Below are positions 38,628 through 48,985 of a DNA stretch of 64,000 nucleotides, piece by piece (positions within the stretch are counted from its first letter, which is position 1; the number at the start of each line of letters is the position of its first letter). Under the pieces are notes generated by a model. It ran no database searches. It was given only the letters and a program-made list of their open reading frames with translations, and was not told the DNA's origin. Location of the stretch: NCBI RefSeq assembly GCF_900177715.1, contig NZ_FXWG01000003.1, forward strand, positions 780,155-844,154, written 5' to 3'. The position numbers and the translations under genes were made by a program. This stretch comes from Altererythrobacter xiamenensis. Its GTDB lineage: Bacteria; Pseudomonadota; Alphaproteobacteria; Sphingomonadales; Sphingomonadaceae.

Positions 38628-40322
38628 ATGGCTCAAGAAACCAGGCTAGAAAACGAAGCTGCGCAATCGACCAATGCGCTGGGCCCCCTGATCGGGGTAG
38701 CTCGCGAGGATTTCGTCGGAGCAGTAGCGCTCTTGCTGCGTGAAACCGCATCCGATCCGAAACGCCTGATGCGCCATGCGAAGGAAATGGGCGAGGACAT
38801 GGTCAAGATCATGACCGGGAAGTCCGAACTCGCCCCCGATCCCAAGGACAAGCGGTTCATGGATCCGGCCTGGCAATACAATCCGTTCTTCCGCGCCGGT
38901 GCGCAATATTACCTCGCTGTGCAGAAGGGCATGCGGAACTGGCTCGAAGAACTCGAACTCGACGAACTGGAGCGCAACCGGGCCAATTTCATCGCAAACA
39001 TCATCATCGACGGCCTTGCTCCGACCAACACTCTCGCCGGCAATCCGGTGGCGCAGAAACAGCTGATCAATTCAGGCGGCCTGTCGCTCATCAAGGGGCT
39101 GCAAAACGCCTATAACGACATGGTCCATAACAAGGGGATGGTCAGTCAGGTCGACAAGCGTCCGTTCAAGCTGGGCGAAAATATCGCAACGTCGAAGGGT
39201 TCGGTGGTCCTGCGTACCGAGATGATGGAACTGGTGCATTATGCCCCGACAACCGACGAAGTTTACGAGATACCGCAGCTGACCATCCCGCCGCAGATCA
39301 ACAAGATGTACATCAACGATCTGTCGCCCGATAAATCGGTGGTCAAATACCAGCTCGACAATGGCATCCAGACCTTCGTCATTTCCTGGCGTAATCCTTC
39401 GAAGGAACAGGGTGTGTGGGGAATGGATGACTACATCCGCTCCTGCGAAGAAGCGATAGAGGCGGTCAGCAAGATTACCGGTTCGAAGAAGGTCAACGTC
39501 TCGGCCGGCTGCTCTGGCGGGCAAACCGCCAGCGTGCTCGCATCGAAACTGGCCGCGGAGAAAAGCGACTTGCTTGGCACGCTTACCCTGATGGTGTGCG
39601 TGCTTCACCCGAAGCCTACGGATATCGAAGCAGCCTCGCTCGTTTCGGAAAACGGCATGGCTCTCGCCCGCAAGCGCGCCGAAAAGGCGGGGGTTATCAA
39701 GGCCGACGACCTGGCGCGCGGCTTCGCGTGGCTGCGACCCAACGACCTCATCTGGAACTATGTCATCAACAACTACCTGCTCGGCATGGACCCGCCGGCC
39801 TTCGACGTGCTGTTCTGGAATGCCGATGCAACCAACCTGTCTGCCAGCCTGATGGGTGATTTCCTCACCCTGTTCGAAACGCTCGCCTTCACCAAGAAGG
39901 GCGAGGTCGAGATGGCGGGTCACAAGATCGACCTGTCCAAGGTCAAATCCGACATGTTTATCCTGGGCGGCGTGACCGATCACATAACTCCGTGGAAGGC
40001 GACATATCGCTCCACCGAATTGTTCGGTTCGAAGGACATCACCTATGTCCTCAGCCAGTCGGGCCACATGCAGGCTATCCTCAACCCGCCCGGCAATCCC
40101 AAGGCGAAGTATTACGTCCAGAAAAAGAAGGGCAAGCTGCCCGCAACTGCCGACGAATGGCTCCAGGGAACCGAGGAAGTCGCCGGAAGCTGGTGGCCAT
40201 TCTGGATCGAATGGATGCAAAAACGCTCGGGCGACAAGAAGCCTGCGCCCAAGGAAGTGGGGAACGCTGAGTATGAACCTCTGGACCCGGCGCCCGGTTT
40301 GTACGTAGTGGAAGAGAGATAA
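38628..40322 (+). CDS. phaC: class I-like poly(3-hydroxyalkanoate) synthase
   Basis: 564 residues with the PhaC order: N-terminal domain (FMDPAWQYNPFFRAGAQYYLAVQKGMRNWL), then an alpha/beta-hydrolase core (FVISWRNPSKEQGVWGMDDYI), nucleophile Cys295, Asp in GGVTDHITPW and His in LSQSGHMQAILNPPG. The lipase-like box around the cysteine reads AGCSGG rather than the usual GYCxGG. It polymerises hydroxyacyl-CoA into storage granules. ATG at 38628 with GAGAGGA 4 bases upstream. The phaZ-like depolymerase gene follows after 39 bases. Confidence 0.88.
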   Translation: MAQETRLENEAAQSTNALGPLIGVAREDFVGAVALLLRETASDPKRLMRHAKEMGEDMVKIMTGKSELAPDPKDKRFMDPAWQYNPFFRAGAQYYLAVQKGMRNWLEELELDELERNRANFIANIIIDGLAPTNTLAGNPVAQKQLINSGGLSLIKGLQNAYNDMVHNKGMVSQVDKRPFKLGENIATSKGSVVLRTEMMELVHYAPTTDEVYEIPQLTIPPQINKMYINDLSPDKSVVKYQLDNGIQTFVISWRNPSKEQGVWGMDDYIRSCEEAIEAVSKITGSKKVNVSAGCSGGQTASVLASKLAAEKSDLLGTLTLMVCVLHPKPTDIEAASLVSENGMALARKRAEKAGVIKADDLARGFAWLRPNDLIWNYVINNYLLGMDPPAFDVLFWNADATNLSASLMGDFLTLFETLAFTKKGEVEMAGHKIDLSKVKSDMFILGGVTDHITPWKATYRSTELFGSKDITYVLSQSGHMQAILNPPGNPKAKYYVQKKKGKLPATADEWLQGTEEVAGSWWPFWIEWMQKRSGDKKPAPKEVGNAEYEPLDPAPGLYVVEER

Positions 40323-40361
40323 TCAGCCCCGCGTGGCGGGTCGCAACCAAGGAATTCGTGT

Positions 40362-41246
40362 TTGACCGATAAAGTCGACGAAGCGCTCGAAGGAGCTCTC
40401 GACGAGGCGATGCGAGATGCGCACATCTCGATCATGCCCGTGGGCGGCCGCCAGCTGAGGGTCGCCACATGGCGGCTCGATCAGCCGAGCGAGCATTTGC
40501 CGCTGCTGTTTTTCAACGGCATCGGGGCCAATATCGAGGCGGTTGCTCCGCTGGCAGAGGCACTACCCGAACGGCCCTTCATCATGTTCGACATGCCGGG
40601 GATCGGCGGATCGCCGCAACCGGTCGTCCCCTATAATCCGGTCACGATGTCGTGGACGACGACCCAGCTGCTCGACAAGCTGGGCGTAGACACGGTCGAT
40701 GTCATGGGCGTCAGCTGGGGCGGCGCAATGGCGCAACATTTCGCGATCCAGCATCCGGGCCGTACCCGCAAGCTCATCCTGGCGGCGACAACGCCCGGCA
40801 TGATCATGGTTCCCGGCAATCCCTCGTCGCTCAGCAAGATGGCCGATCCGCGTCGCTACATCGACGCCGCCTTCATGGAAGAACACTTCCAGACGCTCTA
40901 CGGCGGTGCGCTGGGCAAGGCGGTAAACAAGATGGAGCATATCCATCGGCTGAAGCCCCCTTCCCCGCGTGGTTACTTCTACCAGTTGCTTGCGATGATC
41001 GGCTGGACCAGTGCGCCTGTGCTGCCCTTCATGCGCAAGGAGACGCTCATCCTGATGGGCGATGAGGACCACATCGTGCCGCTGACCAATGGTTGGTTGC
41101 TCGACAAGCTCATTCCGAACAGCGAACTGGTGGTGCTGAGAGGCGGAGGACATCTCTTCCTGCTCAGCCACAGCGATGAATGCGTGGCGGAGATACACCG
41201 TTTCCTGGACGAGTCGGAACAAAGCGGCCTTTCGGAAGCGGCATAA
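40362..41246 (+). CDS. phaZ: intracellular poly(3-hydroxyalkanoate) depolymerase-like hydrolase
   Basis: 294-residue alpha/beta hydrolase. The nucleophile elbow MGVSWGGAMAQHFAIQHPGR and the upstream FNGIGANIEAVAPLAEAL with FDMPGIGGSPQP are the pattern of pseudomonad PhaZ depolymerases. Asp in LMGDEDHIVPL and His in GGGHLFLLSHSD complete the triad. The start is a TTG at 40362 with AAGGA about 9 bases upstream. Directly downstream of the synthase gene, so synthesis and mobilisation of the polymer are encoded together. It may also be read together with the ferredoxin reductase gene downstream. Confidence 0.87.
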   Translation: MTDKVDEALEGALDEAMRDAHISIMPVGGRQLRVATWRLDQPSEHLPLLFFNGIGANIEAVAPLAEALPERPFIMFDMPGIGGSPQPVVPYNPVTMSWTTTQLLDKLGVDTVDVMGVSWGGAMAQHFAIQHPGRTRKLILAATTPGMIMVPGNPSSLSKMADPRRYIDAAFMEEHFQTLYGGALGKAVNKMEHIHRLKPPSPRGYFYQLLAMIGWTSAPVLPFMRKETLILMGDEDHIVPLTNGWLLDKLIPNSELVVLRGGGHLFLLSHSDECVAEIHRFLDESEQSGLSEAA

Positions 41247-41282
41247 AGCAAGGCCGAGTAAACAGGGAGAGGAACCAGGACA

Positions 41283-42599
41283 ATGCGGCATATCGCGATC
41301 ATCGGTTCCGGCCCTGCCGGCTACTACACCGCAGAAGCTGCCCAAAAGCATTGGGGTGACGACGTTCGCGTCGATATCTTCGACATGCTGCCCGTGCCCT
41401 ATGGGCTGATCCGTTTCGGCGTCGCGCCCGACCATCAGTCGATCAAGGGCGTCTCGCGGCGCTACGAGAAAACCGCGCTCAACGAAAACGTGCGGTTCGT
41501 CGGAAATGTAAAAGTCGGCTCGGACATCACGATCCCCGAGCTGCAAGAACTGTATGACGCAGTCATCCTTGCGACAGGCGCACCCAACGACCGCGAGCTT
41601 GGCATTCCGGGGGAAGACCTTGGCAATGTTTTCGGCAGCGCTGCCTTCGTGGGCTGGTACAACGGCCACCCGCAATTCGCAGCGCTGGACCCCGATCTGA
41701 AGGTCAAGCATGCCGCCGTCATCGGGATGGGCAATGTCGCGCTGGATGTTGCGCGCATTCTCGCCAAGACCGAGGAAGAATTCGCCGGGTCCGACATCGT
41801 CGCGCATGCGCTCCAAGACTTGCTCGGATCGGATCTCCAGACGGTCACCATCGTGGGTCGGCGCGGCCCGCACCAGATCATGATGACGCCCAAGGAGCTG
41901 GGCGAACTCGGCTCTCTCGAGCGCGCCTCGCCAAGGGTCGACCGCGAAGATCTACCCGATGAATCCGAGGATGCGATCCTCGAGCCGGGCCTGCGCAAAT
42001 CGGTCGCCCATCTGCGCAGCTTTGCGGCCATTCCCGAAGACCAGCACGCCGAAAAGCCGATTGAAATCCACTTCGACATGTTCGCAAGTCCCGTCGAGTT
42101 CGTCGGCGATGGCAAGGTTTCGGCTGTGCGCGTCGAGCGGACCAGAGTCGAAGCAGGCCGTGCTGTAGGTACCGGCGAGCAATACGACATCCCGGCAGAC
42201 CTCGTCATTGCCTGCATTGGCTATCGCACGTCGCCCATCCCCGACGTGCCCTTTGACGAACGCGCGGGACGTTTTGCCAATGACGAAGGACGGATCCTGC
42301 CCGGCCTCTATTGCGTCGGATGGGCGCGGCGCGGACCGTCCGGAACGATCGGGACCAATCGGCCCGACGGGTACAGCGTCGTCGAAAAGATTGCCGAAGA
42401 CCTGGAAAGCGGATCGCTCGGACGCAAAGGCAAGAAGGGCCGCGAAGGCTTCGATGCACTGGCGAACGAGCGCGGGCTCGATGTCGTGACTTTCCGCGAC
42501 TGGAAAAAGATCGAGGAAGCCGAGGAAAAAGCCGCGCGCGAAGGCGCCCCGCGCGAAAAATTCGTCGATGTCGAAGCGATGATCAAGGCACGCGACTAG
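41283..42599 (+). CDS. fprA: ferredoxin--NADP+ reductase (adrenodoxin reductase type)
   Basis: 438 residues. FAD motif IIGSGPAGYYTAEAAQKH at the N-terminus, FDMLPVPYGLIRFGVAPDH, NADP motif VIGMGNVALDVARIL (about 150-164) with VGRRGPHQ, and a C-terminal FAD contact GWARRGPSGTIGTNRPDG. This is the FprA/adrenodoxin-reductase family, which passes electrons from NADPH to ferredoxin or P450 systems. ATG with GGAGAGG about 8 bases upstream. The tail is rich in Lys/Glu (EEAEEKAAREGAPREKF). Confidence 0.92.
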   Translation: MRHIAIIGSGPAGYYTAEAAQKHWGDDVRVDIFDMLPVPYGLIRFGVAPDHQSIKGVSRRYEKTALNENVRFVGNVKVGSDITIPELQELYDAVILATGAPNDRELGIPGEDLGNVFGSAAFVGWYNGHPQFAALDPDLKVKHAAVIGMGNVALDVARILAKTEEEFAGSDIVAHALQDLLGSDLQTVTIVGRRGPHQIMMTPKELGELGSLERASPRVDREDLPDESEDAILEPGLRKSVAHLRSFAAIPEDQHAEKPIEIHFDMFASPVEFVGDGKVSAVRVERTRVEAGRAVGTGEQYDIPADLVIACIGYRTSPIPDVPFDERAGRFANDEGRILPGLYCVGWARRGPSGTIGTNRPDGYSVVEKIAEDLESGSLGRKGKKGREGFDALANERGLDVVTFRDWKKIEEAEEKAAREGAPREKFVDVEAMIKARD

Positions 42600-42609
42600 G
42601 TCTGATCGC

Positions 42610-44097
42610 TTGGCCAGCCTTCCCCCTCAGGCCGCGGTGCAACTGGAGAGCGTGACGCCGGGCGTGGGAGGCCCGATGGGTCGCACAGGCTTTGCCTGGG
42701 CCGTCTTCGAATGGGCGCGCAATCCCTATTACATCCTGATCGTGATCTATATTTTCGCGCCGTATTTCGCGCGCGATATCATCGGCGCGGATTTGCTCGC
42801 GAGTGGCGCGCTCGACGGGATGGAGGCGGAGCAAGCGCGTGCGACAGCCAATGCGCGCGGACAGGCCACGATCGCATCGGTGACGAAATGGGCCGGCATG
42901 ATCGCCGCCCTTACCGCGCCCTTCCTCGGGGCGGCGCTCGATCGCGGGGGTCGGCTCAAGCCGATACTTGCCGTGATGCTGGGCGCCATCTGCATCAGTT
43001 CCGCGCTCTTGTGGTTTGCGATACCGGGCGGTCAAGGCTTGCCCGTACCGGTAATCATGGCACTGCTCGTCATCGCCTACGTCGCCTTCACCTATTCCGA
43101 AGTGACGCATAACGCGATGCTTTCCGTCGCGGGCGCTCCCGACCGATTGTCTATGATTTCGGGTCTTGGTCTCGGACTGGGAAACCTTGCAGCGACGATG
43201 ATCTTCATCGCGCTCGTCCTCTTCTTCGTCCTGCCCGGCATGATCGGTTGGCCATTTGCCGTCCCGCAATTCGGTTTCGATCTCGCCAAGTTCGAACACT
43301 TGCGCATCGCGGGGCCGATCTGCGCGGTCTGGCTGGCGCTCTTCTCGATCCCCTTCTTCCGCAATGCGCGCGATCCGGGCAGGCCCGGCGCAAGCTGGAA
43401 AGCGGCGATATCGGATGGCGCGCGGAGCGTACTGCAGACCCTGCGCGAGGCCGCGCATTACCGCGAACTAATACGCTTCCTCATCGCTCGCATGTTCTAC
43501 GCCGATGCCATGGCCGCGCTGCTGGCACTGGGCGCGGTCTATGTCGCATTATTCCTCGGCTGGGGTGTGCTCGAAATGCTCTGCTACGCCATCTTCGCCA
43601 GCGCATGCGCCTTTGCCGGCGGGCTGTTTGGCGGCTGGCTCGATGGCAAGGTCGGCGTGAAATATGCCCTGGTGATCGAGATCGTGGCGATGGTCGCCAC
43701 TCTGGTTTTCCAGCTTTCCATCACGCGGGACAGCCTGCTTTTCGGCGCGGTCGAGAATTACCAGGTCTGGGACGGACTGGTCTTCAGGACGCTGTCCGAT
43801 CTGGTCTATCTCGCGTCGATCAGCGTGGTCGCGATAGCGGCAACGGCGAGCATTTCTTCCAGTCGCGCAATGCTCGTCACCCTCGCCCCTCCCGGGCGCA
43901 GCGGCGAGTTTTTCGGGCTCTATGCCATTGCCGGGACGATCACCGTGTGGATGGGGCCGCTGCTGGTCGAATATTTTACGCTTTGGTCGAACAGCCAGCG
44001 GGTCGGCATGGCATCCATCTCGCTGCTGTTCCTGATCGGTCTTGCGATCCTGCTGTTCGTCAGGATGCCGCAGAGGCACGCGGCAGCCATTCCATAA
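42610..44097 (+). CDS. MFS transporter, UMF1/Atg22-like
   Basis: 495 residues with about 12 membrane segments. The opening FAWAVFEWARNPYYILIVIYIFAPYFARDII and the long loop before APFLGAALDRGGRLKPIL are typical of the UMF1 group of major facilitator proteins. DGLVFRTLSDLVYLASISVVAIAATASISSSRAML and GRSGEFFGLYAIAGTITVWMGPLL follow. Substrate unknown. The listed start is a TTG; an ATG at 42676 (MGRTGFAW) has GGGAGG 4 bases upstream and is an equally good choice. The 3' end overlaps the convergent hydrolase gene by 38 bases. Confidence 0.86.
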   Translation: MASLPPQAAVQLESVTPGVGGPMGRTGFAWAVFEWARNPYYILIVIYIFAPYFARDIIGADLLASGALDGMEAEQARATANARGQATIASVTKWAGMIAALTAPFLGAALDRGGRLKPILAVMLGAICISSALLWFAIPGGQGLPVPVIMALLVIAYVAFTYSEVTHNAMLSVAGAPDRLSMISGLGLGLGNLAATMIFIALVLFFVLPGMIGWPFAVPQFGFDLAKFEHLRIAGPICAVWLALFSIPFFRNARDPGRPGASWKAAISDGARSVLQTLREAAHYRELIRFLIARMFYADAMAALLALGAVYVALFLGWGVLEMLCYAIFASACAFAGGLFGGWLDGKVGVKYALVIEIVAMVATLVFQLSITRDSLLFGAVENYQVWDGLVFRTLSDLVYLASISVVAIAATASISSSRAMLVTLAPPGRSGEFFGLYAIAGTITVWMGPLLVEYFTLWSNSQRVGMASISLLFLIGLAILLFVRMPQRHAAAIP

Positions 44098-44974
44098 GAG
44101 CGGCATTCACCTTGTCAGGCACGTCCTGCTGAACCCAATGCGAGGCATCGGGGAAGCGGCGAATGGTGAGGTTGTCGACGTAGTCCCCGGTCCCGTCGAG
44201 CGTGTGGATGTCGATGGCTACATCCTGCTCGCCCCAGAGCATCAGGGTCGGCACATGAACCTTGCCATCGCCGAGCTTTCGAGCGTCCGGTGTCTGGAGC
44301 AACGCGCGGTAGTAGTTGAACATGGCGGTCAGTGCGCCGTCCTGCGCAGCGGCACTCCGGTAAACTTCCGATTCCTCGCGCCCGAACTGCTCCTCGTTGA
44401 CGGCGGTGCGGCGAAACAGGCTGCCAACGCGTGATGCGTTGTCGCGCCCCAGCATCATTTCCGGGAGGCCGGGCAATTGGAAGAAGAAAATGTACCAGCT
44501 CTTCTTCAACTGCCGCCAATGCTTGAGCTCACGCTGAGCACACTTGGGGTGCGGCACGTTCATGATCACGAGCCGGGTCAGCGGCCTGATCTGCTGGATC
44601 GCGAATTGCCAGGCCACGATCGCGCCCCAGTCATGCGCGATCAGCGTCACTTCCTTCGCGCCGCGCGCATCGATCAGTGCTGCGACATCCGCAGTGAGAT
44701 TGTCGAGACGATAGGCCTTCATTCCATTGGGCCGATTCGTGCCGCCATAGCCACGCATGTTCGGCGCCCAGACCCGGTAGCCCATCTGTGCAAGCAACGG
44801 CATCTGGTGCCGCCAGCTGTAGTGCAGTTCCGGAAAGCCATGCAGGCATAGCGCCAGTCTTTCGTTCTTCCGGTCGCCTGCGGTCGCAACCTCAAACGTA
44901 AGTCCGTTGGCGTCGATCCACTCGATATCGATTCCGCTGTCCGGATCGGGGTTCCAGCTTGCCTGCCTGTCCAT
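44060..44974 (-). CDS. alpha/beta hydrolase, epoxide hydrolase-like
   Basis: 304 residues. CLHGFPELHYSWRHQMPLLAQMGYRVWAPNMRGYGGTNRP, the nucleophile elbow LIAHDWGAIVAWQFA (Asp), an acidic residue in LMWGEQDVAIDIHTLDG and His in RFPDASHWVQQDVPDKVNA match the epoxide hydrolase/haloalkane dehalogenase group. The substrate is not deducible from sequence. ATG at 44974 (MDRQASWNPDPDSGIDIEWI). Divergent from the deacylase operon, with 67 bases between the starts. Confidence 0.85.
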   Translation of the reverse strand: MDRQASWNPDPDSGIDIEWIDANGLTFEVATAGDRKNERLALCLHGFPELHYSWRHQMPLLAQMGYRVWAPNMRGYGGTNRPNGMKAYRLDNLTADVAALIDARGAKEVTLIAHDWGAIVAWQFAIQQIRPLTRLVIMNVPHPKCAQRELKHWRQLKKSWYIFFFQLPGLPEMMLGRDNASRVGSLFRRTAVNEEQFGREESEVYRSAAAQDGALTAMFNYYRALLQTPDARKLGDGKVHVPTLMLWGEQDVAIDIHTLDGTGDYVDNLTIRRFPDASHWVQQDVPDKVNAALMEWLPRASAAS

Positions 44975-45041
44975 ACTATCAGCTTAGCAAGACCAGACCC
45001 GCTGTGCTATGTCGGTTGCAAATAGAAATGGGAGAGAGACC

Positions 45042-46796
45042 ATGCCTGCATTTGACCTCATCATTCGTGGCGGAACCATCGTCGATGGTACCGGAGCGGA
45101 ACGCTTCACCGGAGACATCGCCGTCAAGGACGGGCTAATCGCGCAAGTCGGCGAAGTATCGGGCGACGCGGCAGAAGAAATCGACGCCAGCGGCAAGATC
45201 GTCGCGCCCGGCTTCGTCGACATTCATACGCACTATGACGGCCAGGCAACCTGGGACCAGGAAATGGCCCCGTCGAGCTGGCACGGCGTCACCACGGTGG
45301 TGATGGGCAATTGCGGCGTCGGCTTTGCGCCCGCCAAGCCCGACCGACACGAGTGGCTGATCCAGTTGATGGAGGGCGTGGAGGACATTCCCGGCACAGC
45401 GCTCGCCGAAGGAATCACATGGGAGTGGGAGACCTTCCCCGAATATCTCGACGCGCTCGAGAAGATGCCTCGCACCGTCGATATCGGCACACACGTCCCG
45501 CATGGCGCGGTGCGCGCCTATGTGCTTGGCGATCGCGAGGAACCGGGCGCTGTCCCGACTGACGAGGACATTCGTCAGATGGCGCAGATCGTGGAAGACG
45601 GCGTGCGCGCCGGGGCGCTGGGCTTCTCGACCAGTCGCACTGTGCTGCACAAGGACGTGAACGGCGTCCTCGTTCCCGGAACGACCGCCACGGCAGACGA
45701 ACTGGTCGAGCTTGGCCGCGCGATGGGCCGCGCAGGCCACGGCGTGTTCGAGATGGCCAGCGACCTGCGCCGCGAGTGGAACGAGTTTCAGTGGATGGGC
45801 GATCTCAGCCGCGAAACTGGCCTCCCCGTCACCTTCGCAGCGCTGCAATCGATCGCCAAGGAACAGCCGCTCGACGAGCAGATCAGCAACATGCGCGCCG
45901 AGAATGACAATGGCGCCAACATCGTCGCGCAGATCGCACTGCGCGGCAACGGAATCATCATGGCGTGGCAGGGCACGGTGAACCCCTTCGTTCTGCGGCC
46001 CAGCTGGCAGGCGATGGCCGACCTTTCCTGGGAAGAGAAGAAGGCCAAACTGCTCGATCCCGAGTTCAAGCAAGGGCTCCTTGCCGAAGCCAACGACTAT
46101 TCGGAAGTTGCAGAGGACGTAAAGGAAGTGATCTTCGCCCTCACCAATGGCTGGGGCCTGATGTTCGAGATGGACGAGGATTTCGACTACGAACCGCCAC
46201 AGGATGCGACCGTGCAGGCGCGTGCCGAGGCCGCCGGTGTCGACCCGCAGGAATATGCCTACGACATGCTTTGCCGGGACGATGCGAAGGGCTTCATCTA
46301 CTTCCCGATCCTCAACTATGCCGACGGCAATCTCGAGTTCCTCCACCCGCTGCAGCACAGCGACGACACGGTGAACTCGCTATCGGACGGTGGCGCGCAT
46401 TGCGGCACGATCTGCGATGCGGCTTCGCCCACCTTCATGCTCCAGCACTGGGTCCGCGACCGTAAGCGCGGCGACCGCATCAGCCTGGAAAACGCCATCA
46501 AGCGGCAGTGCTGGGACACGGCGAAGCTATATGGCCTCGAGGATCGCGGCATCATTGCGCCCGGCTATCTTGCCGATCTCAACGTGATCGACATGGACAA
46601 GCTGAAGCTTGGCAAGCCCTGGCTCGCTTTCGACCTGCCAGCGGGCGGCAAGCGCCTGCTGCAGAAGGCCGATGGCTATGCCGCGACGATCAAGAACGGA
46701 ACCGTTACCTTCCGCGACGGTAAATGGACGGGGGCCACGCCAGGTGGCCTGATCCGCGGACCGCAACGCATAGAAATGGCAGAGGCAGCAGAATGA
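45042..46796 (+). CDS. N-acyl-D-amino-acid deacylase family amidohydrolase
   Basis: 584 residues. Amidohydrolase signature [31 protein letters not shown], metal site [14 protein letters not shown], the conserved cysteine in [15 protein letters not shown], and [18 protein letters not shown] near the end, as in D-aminoacylases. Predicted zinc-dependent removal of acyl groups from D-amino acids or related amides. The start is the ATG at 45042 preceded by GGGAGAGAG; the frame further upstream lacks a site. The stop overlaps the next gene (ATGA). Confidence 0.88.
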   Translation: MPAFDLIIRGGTIVDGTGAERFTGDIAVKDGLIAQVGEVSGDAAEEIDASGKIVAPGFVDIHTHYDGQATWDQEMAPSSWHGVTTVVMGNCGVGFAPAKPDRHEWLIQLMEGVEDIPGTALAEGITWEWETFPEYLDALEKMPRTVDIGTHVPHGAVRAYVLGDREEPGAVPTDEDIRQMAQIVEDGVRAGALGFSTSRTVLHKDVNGVLVPGTTATADELVELGRAMGRAGHGVFEMASDLRREWNEFQWMGDLSRETGLPVTFAALQSIAKEQPLDEQISNMRAENDNGANIVAQIALRGNGIIMAWQGTVNPFVLRPSWQAMADLSWEEKKAKLLDPEFKQGLLAEANDYSEVAEDVKEVIFALTNGWGLMFEMDEDFDYEPPQDATVQARAEAAGVDPQEYAYDMLCRDDAKGFIYFPILNYADGNLEFLHPLQHSDDTVNSLSDGGAHCGTICDAASPTFMLQHWVRDRKRGDRISLENAIKRQCWDTAKLYGLEDRGIIAPGYLADLNVIDMDKLKLGKPWLAFDLPAGGKRLLQKADGYAATIKNGTVTFRDGKWTGATPGGLIRGPQRIEMAEAAE

Positions 46797-47803
46797 AGGC
46801 AATCAAGACGGGCGCGACGCCCTCCACCCTCGATGCACTGGAATATGTAGATGTCGAGGACGCGCCCGCTCCGGGACCCGGCGAAATAACCGTCCGGGTC
46901 GGGGCAAGCTCGCTCAACTTCCACGACTATGCCGTAGTCTCCGGCATGATTCCCGCGCCCCTCGGTCGCATTCCCATGTCCGATGGTGCGGGCGAAGTGA
47001 CCGCGGTGGGCGAAGGCGTCAGCGAATATGCAGTGGGCGATTCCGTCGTATCCACCTTCTTCCCCGACTGGCTCGACGGTGCGCCGCCGACGACGGCTTT
47101 CACGGGCGTCCCGGGTGACGGGATCGACGGTTTTGCCTGCGAAGCGGTCACCGCCCCGACAACTGCCTTCACCCGCATACCGAAGGGTTATTCACCCGCT
47201 CAGGCAGCAACGCTGACCTGCGCCGGCCTGACCGCATGGCGCGCGCTGTTCGTCGACAATGCGATCAAACCGGGTGACATCGTCCTGACGCAAGGGACCG
47301 GCGGCGTATCCATATTTGCGCTGCAGTTCGCCAAGATGGCGGGCGCGACTGTGATTTCGACCAGTTCATCGGGCGAAAAACTCGACCGATTGAAGGAGCT
47401 CGGCGCAGATCACCTCATCAATTACAAGGAAGTGGAGGCCTGGGGTGCCAAGGCGCTCGAACTGACGGGCGGCCGCGGTGTAGATTGCGTTGTCGAGATC
47501 GGCGGACCGGGCACGCTCGACCAGTCGATCGTCGCCACCCGCGTCGGTGGCCATATCGCGCTGATCGGCGTGCTTACCGGCTTTGCGGGCAACGTCCAGA
47601 CCGGGGTGTTAATGGGCAAGAACCAACGCTTGCAGGGTCTGACCGTCGGTAGTCGCGCCCAGCAGCTCGACATGATTGCAGCGATCGAGGCCAATGGCAT
47701 CGAGCCTGTGATCTCCGACACCTTCCCGCTCGAGAATCTGGCCGACGCCTTCCGTCACCAGATCGCGAACAAGCATTTCGGCAAGATCGCGGTCGAAATC
47801 TGA
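46793..47803 (+). CDS. zinc-independent MDR-family NAD(P)-dependent oxidoreductase
   Basis: 336-residue medium-chain reductase. N-terminal GroES-like domain (APAPGPGEITVRVGASSLNFHDYAVVSGM) in which the catalytic-zinc cysteine position is Asn, so the quinone-oxidoreductase branch is likely. Nucleotide site LTQGTGGVSIFALQFAKMAGA and NYKEVEAWGAKALELTGGRGVDCVVEIGGPGTL. Translationally coupled to the deacylase gene by a 4-base overlap. Possibly it oxidises or reduces a product of the same pathway, but this is inference. Confidence 0.87.
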   Translation: MKAIKTGATPSTLDALEYVDVEDAPAPGPGEITVRVGASSLNFHDYAVVSGMIPAPLGRIPMSDGAGEVTAVGEGVSEYAVGDSVVSTFFPDWLDGAPPTTAFTGVPGDGIDGFACEAVTAPTTAFTRIPKGYSPAQAATLTCAGLTAWRALFVDNAIKPGDIVLTQGTGGVSIFALQFAKMAGATVISTSSSGEKLDRLKELGADHLINYKEVEAWGAKALELTGGRGVDCVVEIGGPGTLDQSIVATRVGGHIALIGVLTGFAGNVQTGVLMGKNQRLQGLTVGSRAQQLDMIAAIEANGIEPVISDTFPLENLADAFRHQIANKHFGKIAVEI

Positions 47804-47819
47804 AGCACTTTGATCCGGC

Positions 47820-48923
47820 CTAGGGCTCGATCACGATGCCCTGCGCCGGATCGACGTCGCCGCCCACCATCGCGAGATAGGTCTCACGCGCTGCGTCGAG
47901 ACCCTTGCGATGCTGGATCGTGACCGACCCTTCTGCGGTTTGCAGGAATCCCTGCCAAGCGGCAGCCAGGCGCTTGCCCGCTTCTTCGGGGCCGAGTTCC
48001 TTGAAAAGCTCTATGGCGTGATCCGGCGCGAAGAACAGCGTCGGCGTCGGACCTGGAAGACCCTCGGCGGAACCTGCCGGGCCGCTGCGCTCGTCGATAT
48101 GGGTCACGCCGACAAGGCATGAGTATTTGAGATTGTCGCCGAGGTGCTGGTGAATCTGCACCAGCAATGCGCCGTTTCCAGCGAAATCGACCGAAACGCT
48201 AGGCTCCTGCGCCAGCGAGCCGACATCGCCATAAGCGAGCACCTCGTCATAGAGCCCGGTCGCTGTCACGAAATCGACATTGCCCGCTGACGTAAGCCCG
48301 ATCCGCGTCACCTCGGGCGAGTTCTGTTTTGCGACGCTCGCAAGGCTCATCGCCGTCTTGGATGAGGCGCTGGTCAGGATCACCCGCCCTGCCCCGAACC
48401 AGTCGTTTGCGGTCATGAAATATTCGATCAAAAAGCCGGTCTTGAACAGCGGACCGAAAATCATCCGCTCGTCTTCGCGCGCAGGGTCGTGCTCGGGGTC
48501 GGCAGCGAGCCGCGAATACTGGTTATAGATCGGCGGCAACGGCGCGCGATAGTCGGTCGTGTCGACGAAGCCGCTCGCGGAAACCTTGCCCGGCATGACA
48601 TCGAGATGCGTGGCCATCGGGAGATAGCCATAGACCCGCTCGCCCACGGTAATATCGGCGCAATTGCTTTCGATCACCTTCGCGTGACCCCACATGGGCA
48701 CGATGCCGAAACCCTCGGGCGCAGGAAAGAAGTTCCAGTAGCCGATTTGCTCGCCCACCACCGCATAGGTGATGTTGTTAGAGGTGACCGAGAAGCTTTC
48801 GACCTCAAGCCGCACAGCCCCGTCGGCGAGCGGCGGCAGATGAACCTCGACTAGCGAAGCCTGATCCAGCGCTTTGCGGCGGACATGAACTTGAGTTGCG
48901 GTTGCAGGCGTGGTCATCGGCAA
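47820..48923 (-). CDS. DUF2855 family protein
   Basis: 367 residues of the DUF2855 family, itself a distant MDR-like fold: VRLEVESFSVTSNNITYAVVGEQIGYWNFFP, GFGIVPMWGHAKVIES, GERVYGYLPMATHLDV, then VILTSASSKTAMSLASVAKQ and the tail WQGFLQTAEGSVTIQHRKG. The family is often annotated as an uncharacterised enzyme. Convergent with the MDR gene (16 bases between stops). ATG at 48923. Confidence 0.85.
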   Translation of the reverse strand: MPMTTPATATQVHVRRKALDQASLVEVHLPPLADGAVRLEVESFSVTSNNITYAVVGEQIGYWNFFPAPEGFGIVPMWGHAKVIESNCADITVGERVYGYLPMATHLDVMPGKVSASGFVDTTDYRAPLPPIYNQYSRLAADPEHDPAREDERMIFGPLFKTGFLIEYFMTANDWFGAGRVILTSASSKTAMSLASVAKQNSPEVTRIGLTSAGNVDFVTATGLYDEVLAYGDVGSLAQEPSVSVDFAGNGALLVQIHQHLGDNLKYSCLVGVTHIDERSGPAGSAEGLPGPTPTLFFAPDHAIELFKELGPEEAGKRLAAAWQGFLQTAEGSVTIQHRKGLDAARETYLAMVGGDVDPAQGIVIEP

Positions 48924-48985
48924 GTCTCCCTTTGAAACCTGCCTAACACCACATGCTGACTTGCGCCATTTTCTTCAGAAAATGA

